The notes under the pieces were generated by a model. The model saw only the letters and a list, made by a program, of their open reading frames with translations. It searched no databases and was not told the DNA's origin. Of a stretch of 7,520 nucleotides of DNA, positions 1 through 5,849 are shown one piece after another. How positions within the stretch are numbered: the first letter of the stretch is position 1; each line of letters starts with the position of its first letter. Origin of the DNA: Propionibacteriaceae bacterium (GTDB taxonomy: Bacteria; Actinomycetota; Actinomycetes; Propionibacteriales; Propionibacteriaceae); contig JAIRKB010000275.1 of NCBI GenBank assembly GCA_031260385.1, positions 1-7,520 of the forward strand. The letters run 5' to 3'. A program made the position numbers and the translations under genes.

Positions 1-107
1 AAACTAAGCAAACCCTCAAACAAGCTGACCTGCAGCGCAAGACCCACCATGGTGACCACCAAAGCACTCACCCGAAAACCCAAGACCAATCGACGATTCC
101 GATTCAT
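1..107 (-). CDS. N-terminus of a membrane protein, cut by the window edge
   Basis: An ATG at 105-107 opens a frame with no stop to the left edge, giving 35 complete codons. The protein begins MNRNRRLVLGFRV, an arginine-rich start, followed by one hydrophobic helix (about residues 14-34). This fits an inside-positive membrane anchor or the first helix of a polytopic protein rather than a cleaved signal peptide, because no AXA-like site is visible. A Shine-Dalgarno-like AGGCGAGG (113-120) ends 5 bases before the ATG, which supports the start. The basic N-terminus and the GLALQ-type helix recall small multi-helix proteins such as the Pr6Pr family, but the fragment is too short to assign. Only the presence of a membrane-protein start is supported. 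Confidence 0.55.
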   Translation of the reverse strand, partial: MNRNRRLVLGFRVSALVVTMVGLALQVSLFEGLLS

Positions 108-173
108 GACAACCTCGCCTAAACCAGGCTAACTAATAAAAGGCAATCTCCTTCGATTGGCCCAATGATTAGG

Positions 174-190
174 TTGATCGCAGCGATCAA
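174..190. promoter_or_regulatory. 17-bp perfect palindrome, possible operator
   Basis: TTGATCGC and GCGATCAA flank a single central A, an uninterrupted dyad with 8-bp arms. It lies in the non-coding stretch between the remnant of the frameshifted gene and the start of the left-edge gene, 67 bases upstream of that start. A second, shorter dyad (ATTGG-C-CCAAT, 156-166) lies between it and the gene. The placement suits a dimeric regulator of the left-edge gene. No T-tract follows, so a terminator is less likely. No regulator family is implied by the bases alone. Confidence 0.3.
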
Positions 191-205
191 GCTTATCTCC
201 AGCCA

Positions 206-280
206 TTACCGCGCCGATTCGCTGAGGTCTTCCCCTATTGGCTAAAGATGTCGAATTCCCGGGTGTTTTTAGGGTGAACT
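206..280 (-). other. possible decayed 3' remnant of the frameshifted membrane gene
   Basis: Downstream of the frame-B stop (281-283), short coding-like stretches continue in shifted frames. One reads EVHPKNTREFDIFS in the next frame, which stops at 235-237. It could be followed by PIGEDLSESAR in the frame that ends with TAA at 206-208. The residue composition looks like soluble protein rather than random translation, and the order would extend the same gene. This is weaker than the first frame switch because the pieces are short and their third-position GC is only moderately raised. Confidence 0.25.
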
Positions 281-632
281 TCAGCCATACTCGTCGTACG
301 ATTTGAAATAGGCACCGTTCTGGCTTGAGTTAACGTGCTGCTTGGGATCCTTGACCAGTCCGACGATCTCGGTGTCCACGGAAACCGGTTCCAAGACCCA
401 GCCCGATGCCCACAAAGCACGCCGGGATGACAATCCATGAGACGCTACCGGTAGGGACGAGAAGGAGGGCGACGATTATCGCCGCCACCACAATGATCAT
501 TGGCGCGAGCAGCACTAACAGACGCTTCTTCCAGACAAGACCGTAAACCTTCCAGGCGATCCCAAAAAACGCGGCGCCCAGAATAAGGCCAACCCCAAAA
601 ACACCTAGCAACTCAATGGAGAACCCGTTCAC
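281..632 (-). pseudogene. small three-helix membrane protein gene with an apparent frameshift
   Basis: The GTG at 630-632 is preferred as start because GGAGG (642-646) lies 9 bases upstream. A TTG at 636-638 in the same frame is only 3 bases from it. Residues 1-85 are strongly hydrophobic with three likely helices (about 6-27, 38-60, 65-84) and a basic loop, VWKKR. The frame then runs into an arginine-rich tail (GHRDRRTGQGSQAAR) that stops at 330-332. In the +1 frame over the same bases the reading is VSVDTEIVGLVKDPKQ... and continues to a TGA at 281-283, ending NGAYFKSYDEYG. Third codon positions are mostly G or C in this second frame and mostly A or T in the tail of the first, so coding seems to switch frame near 380-400. 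The soluble tail resembles the layout of DUF3592-like proteins (helices then a small soluble domain), as in the upstream neighbour. A sequencing error, a decaying gene or programmed frameshifting would all fit. If intact as read, it is an 80-100 residue membrane protein of unknown role. Confidence 0.5.
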
Positions 633-665
633 TGGCAACTTCCTCCCTCCACAGTTTGGAAAACA

Positions 666-764
666 CGCAACAGAGTTCCTGCAAAACGCGCAACGGATTG
701 CGTGAAAAACGCGCAGCGTATTGATTGTAATGCACGCAACGTACTGATAGTAATGCTCGCAACG
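666..764. repeat. 23-bp-phased tandem repeat array, five heptamers
   Basis: The heptamer CGCAACG or a one-base variant begins at 666, 689, 712, 735 and 758, exactly 23 bases apart each time. Four full units (666-688, 689-711, 712-734, 735-757) are followed by a partial one. By my count units 1 and 2 match at 18 of 23 positions, 2 and 3 at 15, and 3 and 4 at 19. A C two bases before the heptamer is also constant. The array lies between the stop of the two-helix membrane protein and the ribosome binding site of the frameshifted gene, so it falls in the probable leader or promoter of the latter. The period is not a multiple of three and the region is not coding. There are no spacers, which excludes CRISPR. 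A regulator-binding array or a decaying tandem duplication are the main readings. Confidence 0.8.
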
Positions 765-782
765 CCGCCTGACGATGCCGAT

Positions 783-1490
783 CTACTTCACGCCCATCAT
801 CTGGCGCAGGTTCGAGTCGTCGATGTAGTAGCGCTTGGGTTTGGCTAGGTCGACGTAGACCGGGAAGGTGGTGGCTCCGGCGACTGTGAGGGCCCAGATC
901 GGGTTCTCTGTGAACCCATCGGTGACGAAGTTGATCGGGCGCTCGGTGCCGGGGAGGTAGCCTCGGCAGAGGATACGCCAAAGCTTTTGCTGCCCAATGG
1001 TGACCTTTTGCTCAGGGGGCGCTCCAAGGATCTCTGCGTTAATGAGATAACCGCGATCCAAAGTTCGCTGAGTACGCTGTCCCCGGACAAGGGTAGAAAG
1101 CCCAGGCGGGATCCCAACTGCGACACAAATCAGGCCGAAGAACACGAATACCCCCAGGAAAAGTGAATCCACGCGCGACAGACCGAATCCCAGCGCGATA
1201 ATAAAGGCGCCCATACTGAACATGAGCACCGCAAGGCGTAGATTAATCTGATCGCGGAGCGATCGGCGGGCGTACCCCCTGGGCGTACGCTGCCCGGGAA
1301 CCGGCACCACCGCTGCCTGGTTATAGTTTGCGTACGAAGCTTGCCCTGGCGCCGAACCCGCCTGGAAAGCCCCACCCATTGCCCGTTTGCTGTAGACCGG
1401 CTTCTGTTCCATCATCGCCCCCATCTCGTTAACTGCCCTCAACGTGATCCTATCGGGATCAGCGAAGTTCAGCCAGAGCGACGACTTCAC
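783..1490 (-). CDS. two-helix membrane protein with DUF3592-like C-terminal domain
   Basis: This is a predicted 235-residue protein of unknown function. Residues 1-80 are soluble, with a low-complexity Gln/Ala/Tyr/Pro-rich part (about 26-68) ending in a basic patch, RGYARRSLRD. Two helices follow (about 86-105 and 109-131). A C-terminal domain of about 100 residues ends with PVYVDLAKPKRYYIDD. The pattern of helices, then a domain ending in a VYVDP-x-x-P-x-RYxVD-type motif, resembles DUF3592-type actinobacterial membrane proteins; this is recognition by eye. The GTG start lies 11 bases after the murF stop, suggesting co-transcription. Third codon positions are G/C-rich from this GTG onward, which favours it over the in-frame ATGs at 1424 and 1415, although its ribosome binding site is weak. 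It has no visible catalytic motif and may be an envelope accessory protein only by virtue of its neighbours. Confidence 0.7.
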   Translation of the reverse strand: MKSSLWLNFADPDRITLRAVNEMGAMMEQKPVYSKRAMGGAFQAGSAPGQASYANYNQAAVVPVPGQRTPRGYARRSLRDQINLRLAVLMFSMGAFIIALGFGLSRVDSLFLGVFVFFGLICVAVGIPPGLSTLVRGQRTQRTLDRGYLINAEILGAPPEQKVTIGQQKLWRILCRGYLPGTERPINFVTDGFTENPIWALTVAGATTFPVYVDLAKPKRYYIDDSNLRQMMGVK

Positions 1491-1501
1491 AGACTCTTAA
1501 C

Positions 1502-2866
1502 TCAGCCGGTGATCGCCAGTTTTGTGCCTTGGGAGATCTCTTCGAACCTAGCGCCGCGGGAGGCTTTGAAGAGGACGGTGTCACCGGAAACTAGAAGGTC
1601 GGCTAGGAAGGCGACGGCGGCTTGGTTGGAGTCTAGGTGGTGGGTGGTCGTGCCAGCTAGCTCGGCGGCTTGGGCGATCAACTGGGCGTGGTCGCCGACG
1701 GTGACGACGATGTCGGCGCCTACTTTGGCGGCATAGTCACCGACCCCGCGATGGGCCGACTCGGTTAGGTCACCCAACTCGTACATATCACCCAAGACCG
1801 CGATAGTACGCCCACCCCCCGCCGACAAGGCAAGAACATCCAACGCCGCCTCCATCGACGACGGGCTAGCGTTATAACAATCCTCGATCACTCGCACCCC
1901 ACCAACCAGGGCAATATTCTGCCGCATCGCCCCCGACTCGAAGCTCATCACCCCGCGTTGAAGACAATCAACCGGCACCCCACATTCCACGCCAACCGCA
2001 ATCGCCGCTAGAGCATTGTAAATATGATGGGCCCCAGGCGCCGGGATCACGAACCGATGATCGGCCCCCTCCAGCCGAACATAGAAACTACTTTCCGTCG
2101 CCCCAAGCTGAACGTCTCGAGCCTTAAAATCACACTGCGCATTATCGAGCCCATACAATACGGTCCGAAACCCCAGTTGCCCCCGCAGCGGGCGAAGATA
2201 GCGATCATCCCCATTGACCACCACCACAGCATCCGGTCCCAACCCCTCCAGAATCTCCATCTTGGCCTGGAAGATGCCATCCTGGGAACCGATATTGCCG
2301 ATGTGGGCCGTCCCAATCCCGGTGATCACCGCGATGGTCGGGCGCACAATCCCGGTCAGATAGCGCATTTCACCGAAATGATCCATCCCCATCTCGACCA
2401 CCGCATAGCGATGTTGATCATCCAAGCGCAGGATCGTCAGCGGCACCCCTAGATCATTGTTCAGGTTCCCTTGCGTCCGCCCCACCGCGCCAATCGTCGA
2501 CAGCGCCGCGCCAATCATGCCGCAGGTGCTCGTTTTTCCGACACTTCCTGTCACCCCGATGACCGGTAGTTTGAAGAACGTACGATAATAACGCGCGAGA
2601 TCTCCCAAGGCCCGGGTCGCGTTTTCGACCAAGACGTACGGCCCGTCGACCGCCCGCTCGACCAAAGCCGCCACCCCACCAGCCGCCAAAAACCCCGCCA
2701 CATAATCATGCCCATCAACCTGCGTGCCCTGCAATGCCACAAACAAACCAGCACCAGCCACCACCCGCGAATCGATCGTCACCGTGTCCACCAGCACCTG
2801 GTCATCACCAGGACTGACCACCCCGCCAACCGCCGCCGCGATCTGGCTCAAACTCATCTTCTCCAA
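1502..2866 (-). CDS. murF: UDP-N-acetylmuramoyl-tripeptide--D-alanyl-D-alanine ligase
   Basis: MurF is the cytoplasmic ATP-dependent ligase that joins D-Ala-D-Ala to UDP-MurNAc-tripeptide, the last cytoplasmic step of pentapeptide synthesis. The 454 residues match the usual family length. Visible landmarks are the N-terminal substrate domain with TIDSRVVAGAGLFVALQG (30-47), the P-loop GVTGSVGKTST (104-114), NLNNDLGVPLT (134-144), EMGMDHFGEM (158-167), the Mur-ligase lysine in QAKMEIL (K202), DCYNASPSSM (329-338), GDMYELG (359-365) and the C-terminal FKASRGARFEE (433-443). The TTG start at 2864-2866 has AGAGGG 5 bases upstream, overlapping the ddl stop codon. The in-frame ATG at 2857 is only three codons later, but its spacing is poorer. 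The gap to ddl is 9 bases, so the two are almost certainly translated from one mRNA. No damage is visible. Confidence 0.96.
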   Translation of the reverse strand: MEKMSLSQIAAAVGGVVSPGDDQVLVDTVTIDSRVVAGAGLFVALQGTQVDGHDYVAGFLAAGGVAALVERAVDGPYVLVENATRALGDLARYYRTFFKLPVIGVTGSVGKTSTCGMIGAALSTIGAVGRTQGNLNNDLGVPLTILRLDDQHRYAVVEMGMDHFGEMRYLTGIVRPTIAVITGIGTAHIGNIGSQDGIFQAKMEILEGLGPDAVVVVNGDDRYLRPLRGQLGFRTVLYGLDNAQCDFKARDVQLGATESSFYVRLEGADHRFVIPAPGAHHIYNALAAIAVGVECGVPVDCLQRGVMSFESGAMRQNIALVGGVRVIEDCYNASPSSMEAALDVLALSAGGGRTIAVLGDMYELGDLTESAHRGVGDYAAKVGADIVVTVGDHAQLIAQAAELAGTTTHHLDSNQAAVAFLADLLVSGDTVLFKASRGARFEEISQGTKLAITG

Positions 2867-2875
2867 GACAACCCT

Positions 2876-3919
2876 CTACTTCGCTATGGCCAAGGCCACG
2901 ATCATCTCACATAGCTCGTTGTAGCCGATCCCCGCCACCGCCGCCTCCTGCGGCACTAGGCTGGCGGCGCTCATCCCGGGCAAGGAGTTCGTCTCCAACC
3001 AATAGAGATTCCCCTGGGCATCGACCCGGAAATCGGCCCGCGAATATGATCCCAACCCGAGCGTACGATGGGCCTTCAAGGCCTGGGCCCGTAGAGCCGT
3101 CTCCAGCTCCTGGGGAATATCGGCCGGGCAGATCTCCGAACTGGTGCCCTGATACTTGGAGGCATAATCAAAGAACTCCGCTGGCGGAATCACCTCGATC
3201 GCCGGCAAAACCCGATCCCCCAAGACCCCCACCGAGAACTCCCGCCCGGCAATATAGGGCTCCACCAGAACCTCAGTTTCATAGACCCGCGCTATCGCCA
3301 GCGCCTGGGCGAGCTCAGCGGCCGTCTTGACGATCGTCACCCCAACGCTAGAACCACCATTGCGCGGCTTAACAACAAAAGGCAGACCGATCCCCTCTAG
3401 CCCCGCCAGCAGTTCCTCGGCCGACAGTTCGGCGATATCAAAGACTTGGTACGGCGCCGTCGGCACCCCCGCTAGGGTGATGAGCTGTTTCGAGATCACC
3501 TTGTCCATCGCCAGCAGACTCGACGCAAACCCCGAGCCGGTATAGACCACCCCAAACATATCGAGCATCGCCTGAACCTGACCGTTCTCGCCGGGCGCCC
3601 CATGTAAACCGATAAAGACCACATCGGCCAACCGGCAAGCTTCTAAAACATTAGGCCCGATCACGGCCCCCCCAACCCCGTACTGCCGTTGAAGCGCCTC
3701 GAGGTCTGGCGCGACCGCCGGGATCGGACAACTGTAATCATCGCGGTGATACTTGGCCGACAAGGCCTCAAAGCTATCGATCTCGGGTAAGCCAATAAAG
3801 GAGTCAACAACCAGAACTTGGTGCCCATTCTCAGTCAGGGCATTGGCGATTCGCCCGCTCGACGACAAGGAGACATCCCGCTCCGAACTCAGCCCACCGG
3901 CCAAAACCACAATCTTCAT
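2876..3919 (-). CDS. ddl: D-alanine--D-alanine ligase
   Basis: Ddl condenses two D-alanines using ATP in the cytoplasm; the dipeptide is the substrate of MurF encoded next. The ATG at 3917-3919 is chosen because GGAGG (3925-3929) lies 5 bases upstream, giving 347 residues, a normal Ddl length. ATP-grasp features visible are VVLAGGLSSERDVSL near the N-terminus (family Glu at 13), LHGAPGENG (105-113, with GENG where many Ddl have GEDG), the ATP-binding region FVVKPRNGGSSVGV (181-194), YASKYQG (252-258) followed by the conserved EICPA (262-266), and the metal-binding set D296, E309 and N311 in ADFRVD and LETNSLPGMS. The protein ends with SLVPQEA and a short helix, as expected. Its context (tRNA 35 bases upstream, murF 9 bases downstream) suggests it opens a short cell-wall operon. 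I see no feature that would mark it as a D-Ala-D-Lac or D-Ala-D-Ser ligase, but this cannot be excluded by eye. Confidence 0.95.
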   Translation of the reverse strand: MKIVVLAGGLSSERDVSLSSSGRIANALTENGHQVLVVDSFIGLPEIDSFEALSAKYHRDDYSCPIPAVAPDLEALQRQYGVGGAVIGPNVLEACRLADVVFIGLHGAPGENGQVQAMLDMFGVVYTGSGFASSLLAMDKVISKQLITLAGVPTAPYQVFDIAELSAEELLAGLEGIGLPFVVKPRNGGSSVGVTIVKTAAELAQALAIARVYETEVLVEPYIAGREFSVGVLGDRVLPAIEVIPPAEFFDYASKYQGTSSEICPADIPQELETALRAQALKAHRTLGLGSYSRADFRVDAQGNLYWLETNSLPGMSAASLVPQEAAVAGIGYNELCEMIVALAIAK

Positions 3920-3924
3920 GTTGA

Positions 3925-3929
3925 CCTCC
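3925..3929 (-). promoter_or_regulatory. ribosome binding site deciding the ddl start
   Basis: GGAGG lies 5 bases before the ATG at 3919. It favours this start over an upstream in-frame GTG at 3937, which would add six residues (MEVEVN) absent from typical Ddl N-termini. Confidence 0.8.
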
Positions 3930-3954
3930 ACTTCCACGGCCTACCGTGCCTGGG

Positions 3955-4027
3955 CGGCCCCGGCAGGATTCGAACCTGCGACGCAAGGTTTAGGAAACCT
4001 TCGCTCTATCCCCTGAGCTACGGGGCC
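3955..4027 (-). tRNA. tRNA-Arg (anticodon CCT)
   Basis: The minus strand folds as a 73-base tRNA. The acceptor stem is GGCCCCG with CGGGGCC and discriminator G. The D arm is GCTC-AGGGGATA-GAGC and the anticodon stem is AAGGT with ACCTT around the loop TTCCTAA. The variable loop has five bases, and the T arm is GCAGG-TTCGAAT-CCTGC. The anticodon CCT reads AGG, giving arginine. No CCA is encoded after the discriminator, so it must be added by nucleotidyltransferase, as is common in Actinomycetota. The gene is 38 bases downstream of vapC and 35 bases upstream of the ddl start, all in the same direction, with no obvious terminator between tRNA and ddl. Confidence 0.97.
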
Positions 4028-4065
4028 CGCGCTGCTAGCGTACTCACGATACCCGAAGACAAGCC

Positions 4066-4467
4066 TCAAGGTGAAACGAGCAGGGTCATCGCTGCCCGAC
4101 TAGCGACCCGCGACTCGAGGGTGACAACCTTCGTACATCCCTGAGCCTCACAGACCGCCGAAATGAGGGCATCAACAAAATCGGCTTTGTTGGCCCGAAC
4201 CAAGCGCAGAGCCGCATGGACGATATCCCGATCCTGGATCGCAATCACCGGCGTGGCGAGCAATTGCTCGATAAAGGCCGCCACCAGTTGATTGTCCTTC
4301 TTGTAGGTGCTTGTCAGCACCCACCACAACTCGACTAGCGTGGCATGGGTAATAAACCCCGGATCGGCCATCGTCAGACCATCGATCACACTGTCGGCGC
4401 GATGGGCCTGGGCCTTGTCATCGCGAATAACATAGCGCACCAGCACATTCGTATCGATCCCGATCAT
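4066..4467 (-). CDS. vapC: VapC-type PIN-domain ribonuclease toxin
   Basis: This 133-residue protein has the standard length of a PIN-domain toxin, a Mg-dependent endoribonuclease that cleaves RNA when its antitoxin is degraded. The acidic residues are D5 in MIGIDTNVLVRY, E46 in THATLVELWWVL, and D96 and D99 in KADFVDALIS. The late position where many VapC proteins have TFD is here VVTLESR, so Glu118 may replace the fourth Asp. The ATG overlaps the stop of the upstream antitoxin gene in an ATGA, and AGGGG (4475-4479) lies 7 bases upstream inside that gene. The overlap implies translational coupling. An in-frame upstream extension of 23 residues is possible, but it is Arg-rich and lies over the antitoxin frame, so it is rejected. 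The RNA target cannot be read from the sequence. Confidence 0.92.
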   Translation of the reverse strand: MIGIDTNVLVRYVIRDDKAQAHRADSVIDGLTMADPGFITHATLVELWWVLTSTYKKDNQLVAAFIEQLLATPVIAIQDRDIVHAALRLVRANKADFVDALISAVCEAQGCTKVVTLESRVASRAAMTLLVSP

Positions 4468-4709
4468 CGTTTCACCCCTGCTGCTCGGCCGATCCCGGCG
4501 TTCATCTCGTCTAGCGTAACCGCGGGCCCGCGCCACGAACCAAAGAAGCCCTTGAGATCCTCCACCGGCGCGGTCGCCCCCCGAAACTCGTAGTGACCCG
4601 AGGGCAGGGGAATGAACTGAACTAGGCCACCCACCTCCAGGTTCAGGGCACGACGAACGTCGGGAGGTACGGCAATATGACCCCTAGCCGTCAATGTTGC
4701 GGTCGGCAT
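4464..4709 (-). CDS. vapB: VapB-type antitoxin with AbrB/MazE fold
   Basis: This 81-residue protein should bind and neutralise the adjacent PIN toxin and repress the shared promoter. Residues 3-44 (TATLTARGHIAVPPDVRRAL, then LNLEVGGLVQFIPLPSGHYEF) match the AbrB/SpoVT swapped-hairpin DNA-binding pattern, with the usual PxxVRxxL-x6-G core. The C-terminal part, DLKGFFGSW...VTLDEMNAGI, matches the toxin-binding tail of VapB proteins of this type. The ATG at 4707-4709 has AGGGGA 5 bases upstream (4715-4720). Its stop overlaps the toxin start by four bases. It is the first gene of the pair and is divergent from an unrecognised gene at 4802, with inverted repeats in the intergenic space that could be its operator. 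Confidence 0.9.
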   Translation of the reverse strand: MPTATLTARGHIAVPPDVRRALNLEVGGLVQFIPLPSGHYEFRGATAPVEDLKGFFGSWRGPAVTLDEMNAGIGRAAGVKR

Positions 4710-4741
4710 CCTTGTCCCCTATACAAAGACCTAATTGCATA

Positions 4742-4769
4742 AGTTTAGCCATATAAACCCCTAGATCAA
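4742..4769 (-). promoter_or_regulatory. candidate vapBC promoter with overlapping dyad
   Basis: On the minus strand, TTGATC (4764-4769) and TAAACT (4742-4747) are separated by 16 bases, four of six matches each to the sigma-70 -35 and -10 consensus. The dyad GTTTA-N6-TAAAC (4743-4758) covers the -10. A wider pair, AAACCCC (4755-4761) and GGGGTTT (4778-4784), spans 16 bases. Autorepression by the AbrB-type antitoxin through one of these would be normal for the family. The assignment is by eye. Confidence 0.35.
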
Positions 4770-4789
4770 GCGCGTCCGGGGTTTGGCCC

Positions 4790-4795
4790 TATCCT
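4790..4795 (+). promoter_or_regulatory. candidate -10 element for leaderless transcription of the 4802 gene
   Basis: TATCCT lies exactly six bases before the ATG at 4802, which places the transcription start at or next to the start codon. The GGAG at 4796-4799 is only two bases from the ATG, too close to act as a normal ribosome binding site. No good -35 is seen. Confidence 0.4.
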
Positions 4796-4801
4796 GGAGT
4801 C

Positions 4802-5152
4802 ATGTCGAACCTGTCAGATCTACTCGGACTCGCTCTCACCGGCGAAGACCTGAGCCTCGGCGAGAGCGAAATAGACCTCTTGGCCCGCCTCGCCGAAGCC
4901 GGTTGGGACACCGCGCGAATCCAAGCCCACGCCCAATCGCGCTGGCTAAATGAGCAGGCTTGGCCCCATCCCCTACCTGAGGGCAGTCTGACGACCGTGG
5001 GAGCGGCCCAGTGGTACGCCGCCTTAACCTCCCTGCGCCAGGAACTGGCTCTTGATGTCGTACGCCTACCACCCAGCAAGCGCCAAACCCTCACCCCCGA
5101 CGAACAACGTCTCCAAGCCGAACTCCCGCCCCATCACGGCCCAGTGGGTTAA
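4802..5152 (+). CDS. unrecognised 116-residue soluble protein
   Basis: I do not recognise this family. The frame runs from the ATG at 4802 to a TAA at 5150-5152. It encodes an acidic N-terminal half with helical Leu-rich segments (LTGEDLSLGESEIDLLARLAE, written here as 13-33), then a Trp/His/Pro-containing middle (WLNEQAWPHPLPEG, 48-61) and a charged C-terminus ending HHGPVG. There is no signal peptide or membrane helix. The opposite strand has long open frames too, but they lack good starts and lie across the vapBC-facing promoter. The gene is divergent from vapBC and converges on the DtxR homologue with 16 bases between stops. Mixed charged and hydrophobic residues with no low-complexity runs support real coding. 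Confidence 0.6.
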   Translation: MSNLSDLLGLALTGEDLSLGESEIDLLARLAEAGWDTARIQAHAQSRWLNEQAWPHPLPEGSLTTVGAAQWYAALTSLRQELALDVVRLPPSKRQTLTPDEQRLQAELPPHHGPVG

Positions 5153-5163
5153 GCTCTGCGGAT

Positions 5164-5178
5164 CAGGGCTAAGCCCTG
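5164..5178. terminator. GC-rich dyad between convergent genes, weak terminator candidate
   Basis: CAGGGCT-A-AGCCCTG forms a perfect dyad that as RNA would give a six-pair GC-rich stem with a TAA loop. It lies 11 bases after the stop at 5152 and overlaps the stop codon of the regulator on the other strand, so it could serve both directions. There is no T-tract on either side, so intrinsic termination is uncertain. Confidence 0.35.
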
Positions 5179-5849
5179 GTAACAAACAACTGGGTCGCCC
5201 AATCGGCATCTAGCCGACATTCCTCCGCTGCGCTCAAGGTGAGGCAGGTAGGATCGCACATCGCCTCTAGCTCCACTCCAGGCAGGAGCCCCGCCTGTTC
5301 GAGAGCCTCCAGACAAGCCAGGTCCCGCTGCAAGAATTCGCCGATGCAGACCAGCTTCACGCGCGTCGGACCGTCTTTTAGTACGGTCGCTAGCGGCTCA
5401 CCGCGCTCCCGGAACCGCCCAATCGACTCATCAACCGGATCACTAAGCCGCGGGATCGGCGTTCCATAGACCGAAGTCGCCGGGTCTTTGAGCAAGCCCA
5501 CCAGCTTCGCTTCAACGGTATCGCCGATCGAATGCTCCAGCTTGCAGGCCTCCTCATGGGCTTCAACCCAAGAGATCCCAATCACGTCGACCAGCAGCCG
5601 CTCCGCCAAGCGATGGCGGCGCATCACCTGGGTCGCCAACTTCGCCCCCCGCTCACTGAGCAAGATCCGGCGGTCTTCATGCACGGTCAACAGATTGTCC
5701 CGCTCCATTCGGGAAACCGTTTGGGACACCGTTGGCCCACTATGTTGCATCCGCTCGGCAATCCGGGCGCGCAAGGGGGTTAGTCCCTCTTCGGCCAACT
5801 CGTAGATCGTCCGCAGATACATTTCCGTGGTGTCAATCACCGCACTCAT
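5169..5849 (-). CDS. dtxR: DtxR/IdeR-family metal-dependent transcriptional regulator
   Basis: The protein is a homologue of DtxR/IdeR, the metal-activated (usually Fe2+) repressor of iron uptake genes in Actinomycetota. The ATG at 5847-5849 gives 226 residues, the length of DtxR, and places ligands at family positions: M10, C102, E105 and H106 (site 2), H79, E83 and H98 (site 1), with E171 and Q174 in GEFLQ close to the C-terminal ligands E170 and Q173. The winged helix covers about 6-65 (VIDTTEMYLRTIYEL, then the recognition helix around SGPTVSQTVSRMER, 38-51). The dimerisation domain follows (about 70-140), with RRHRLAERLLVDVIG nearly identical to known members. The C-terminal domain (about 150-226) is divergent and has C198, C202 and C211. 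The TTG two codons upstream is less likely. No Shine-Dalgarno is visible; TAGTCT six bases before the ATG suggests a leaderless mRNA. Known targets are not in the window except possibly the divergent gene. Confidence 0.93.
   Translation of the reverse strand: MSAVIDTTEMYLRTIYELAEEGLTPLRARIAERMQHSGPTVSQTVSRMERDNLLTVHEDRRILLSERGAKLATQVMRRHRLAERLLVDVIGISWVEAHEEACKLEHSIGDTVEAKLVGLLKDPATSVYGTPIPRLSDPVDESIGRFRERGEPLATVLKDGPTRVKLVCIGEFLQRDLACLEALEQAGLLPGVELEAMCDPTCLTLSAAEECRLDADWATQLFVTRA

Noticed and set aside
666..764. CRISPR array
   Set aside because: The units abut without unique spacers and are too short and too divergent.
2024..2452. Plus-strand open frame opposite murF
   Set aside because: It lies wholly within murF, which has full family motifs on the other strand. 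The translation is Pro/His/Arg-rich, as expected of a shadow frame.
3046..3545. Plus-strand open frames opposite ddl
   Set aside because: They overlap conserved Ddl motifs on the minus strand and have Pro/Ser/Arg-rich low-complexity translations.
3920..3954. T-box or riboswitch leader before ddl
   Set aside because: The 35-base space after the tRNA is too short for such a structure and shows only the ribosome binding site.
4468..4536. N-terminal extension of the PIN toxin
   Set aside because: The extra 23 residues are Arg-rich and lie over the antitoxin frame. The PIN domain begins at the ATG at 4467, which has its own ribosome binding site.
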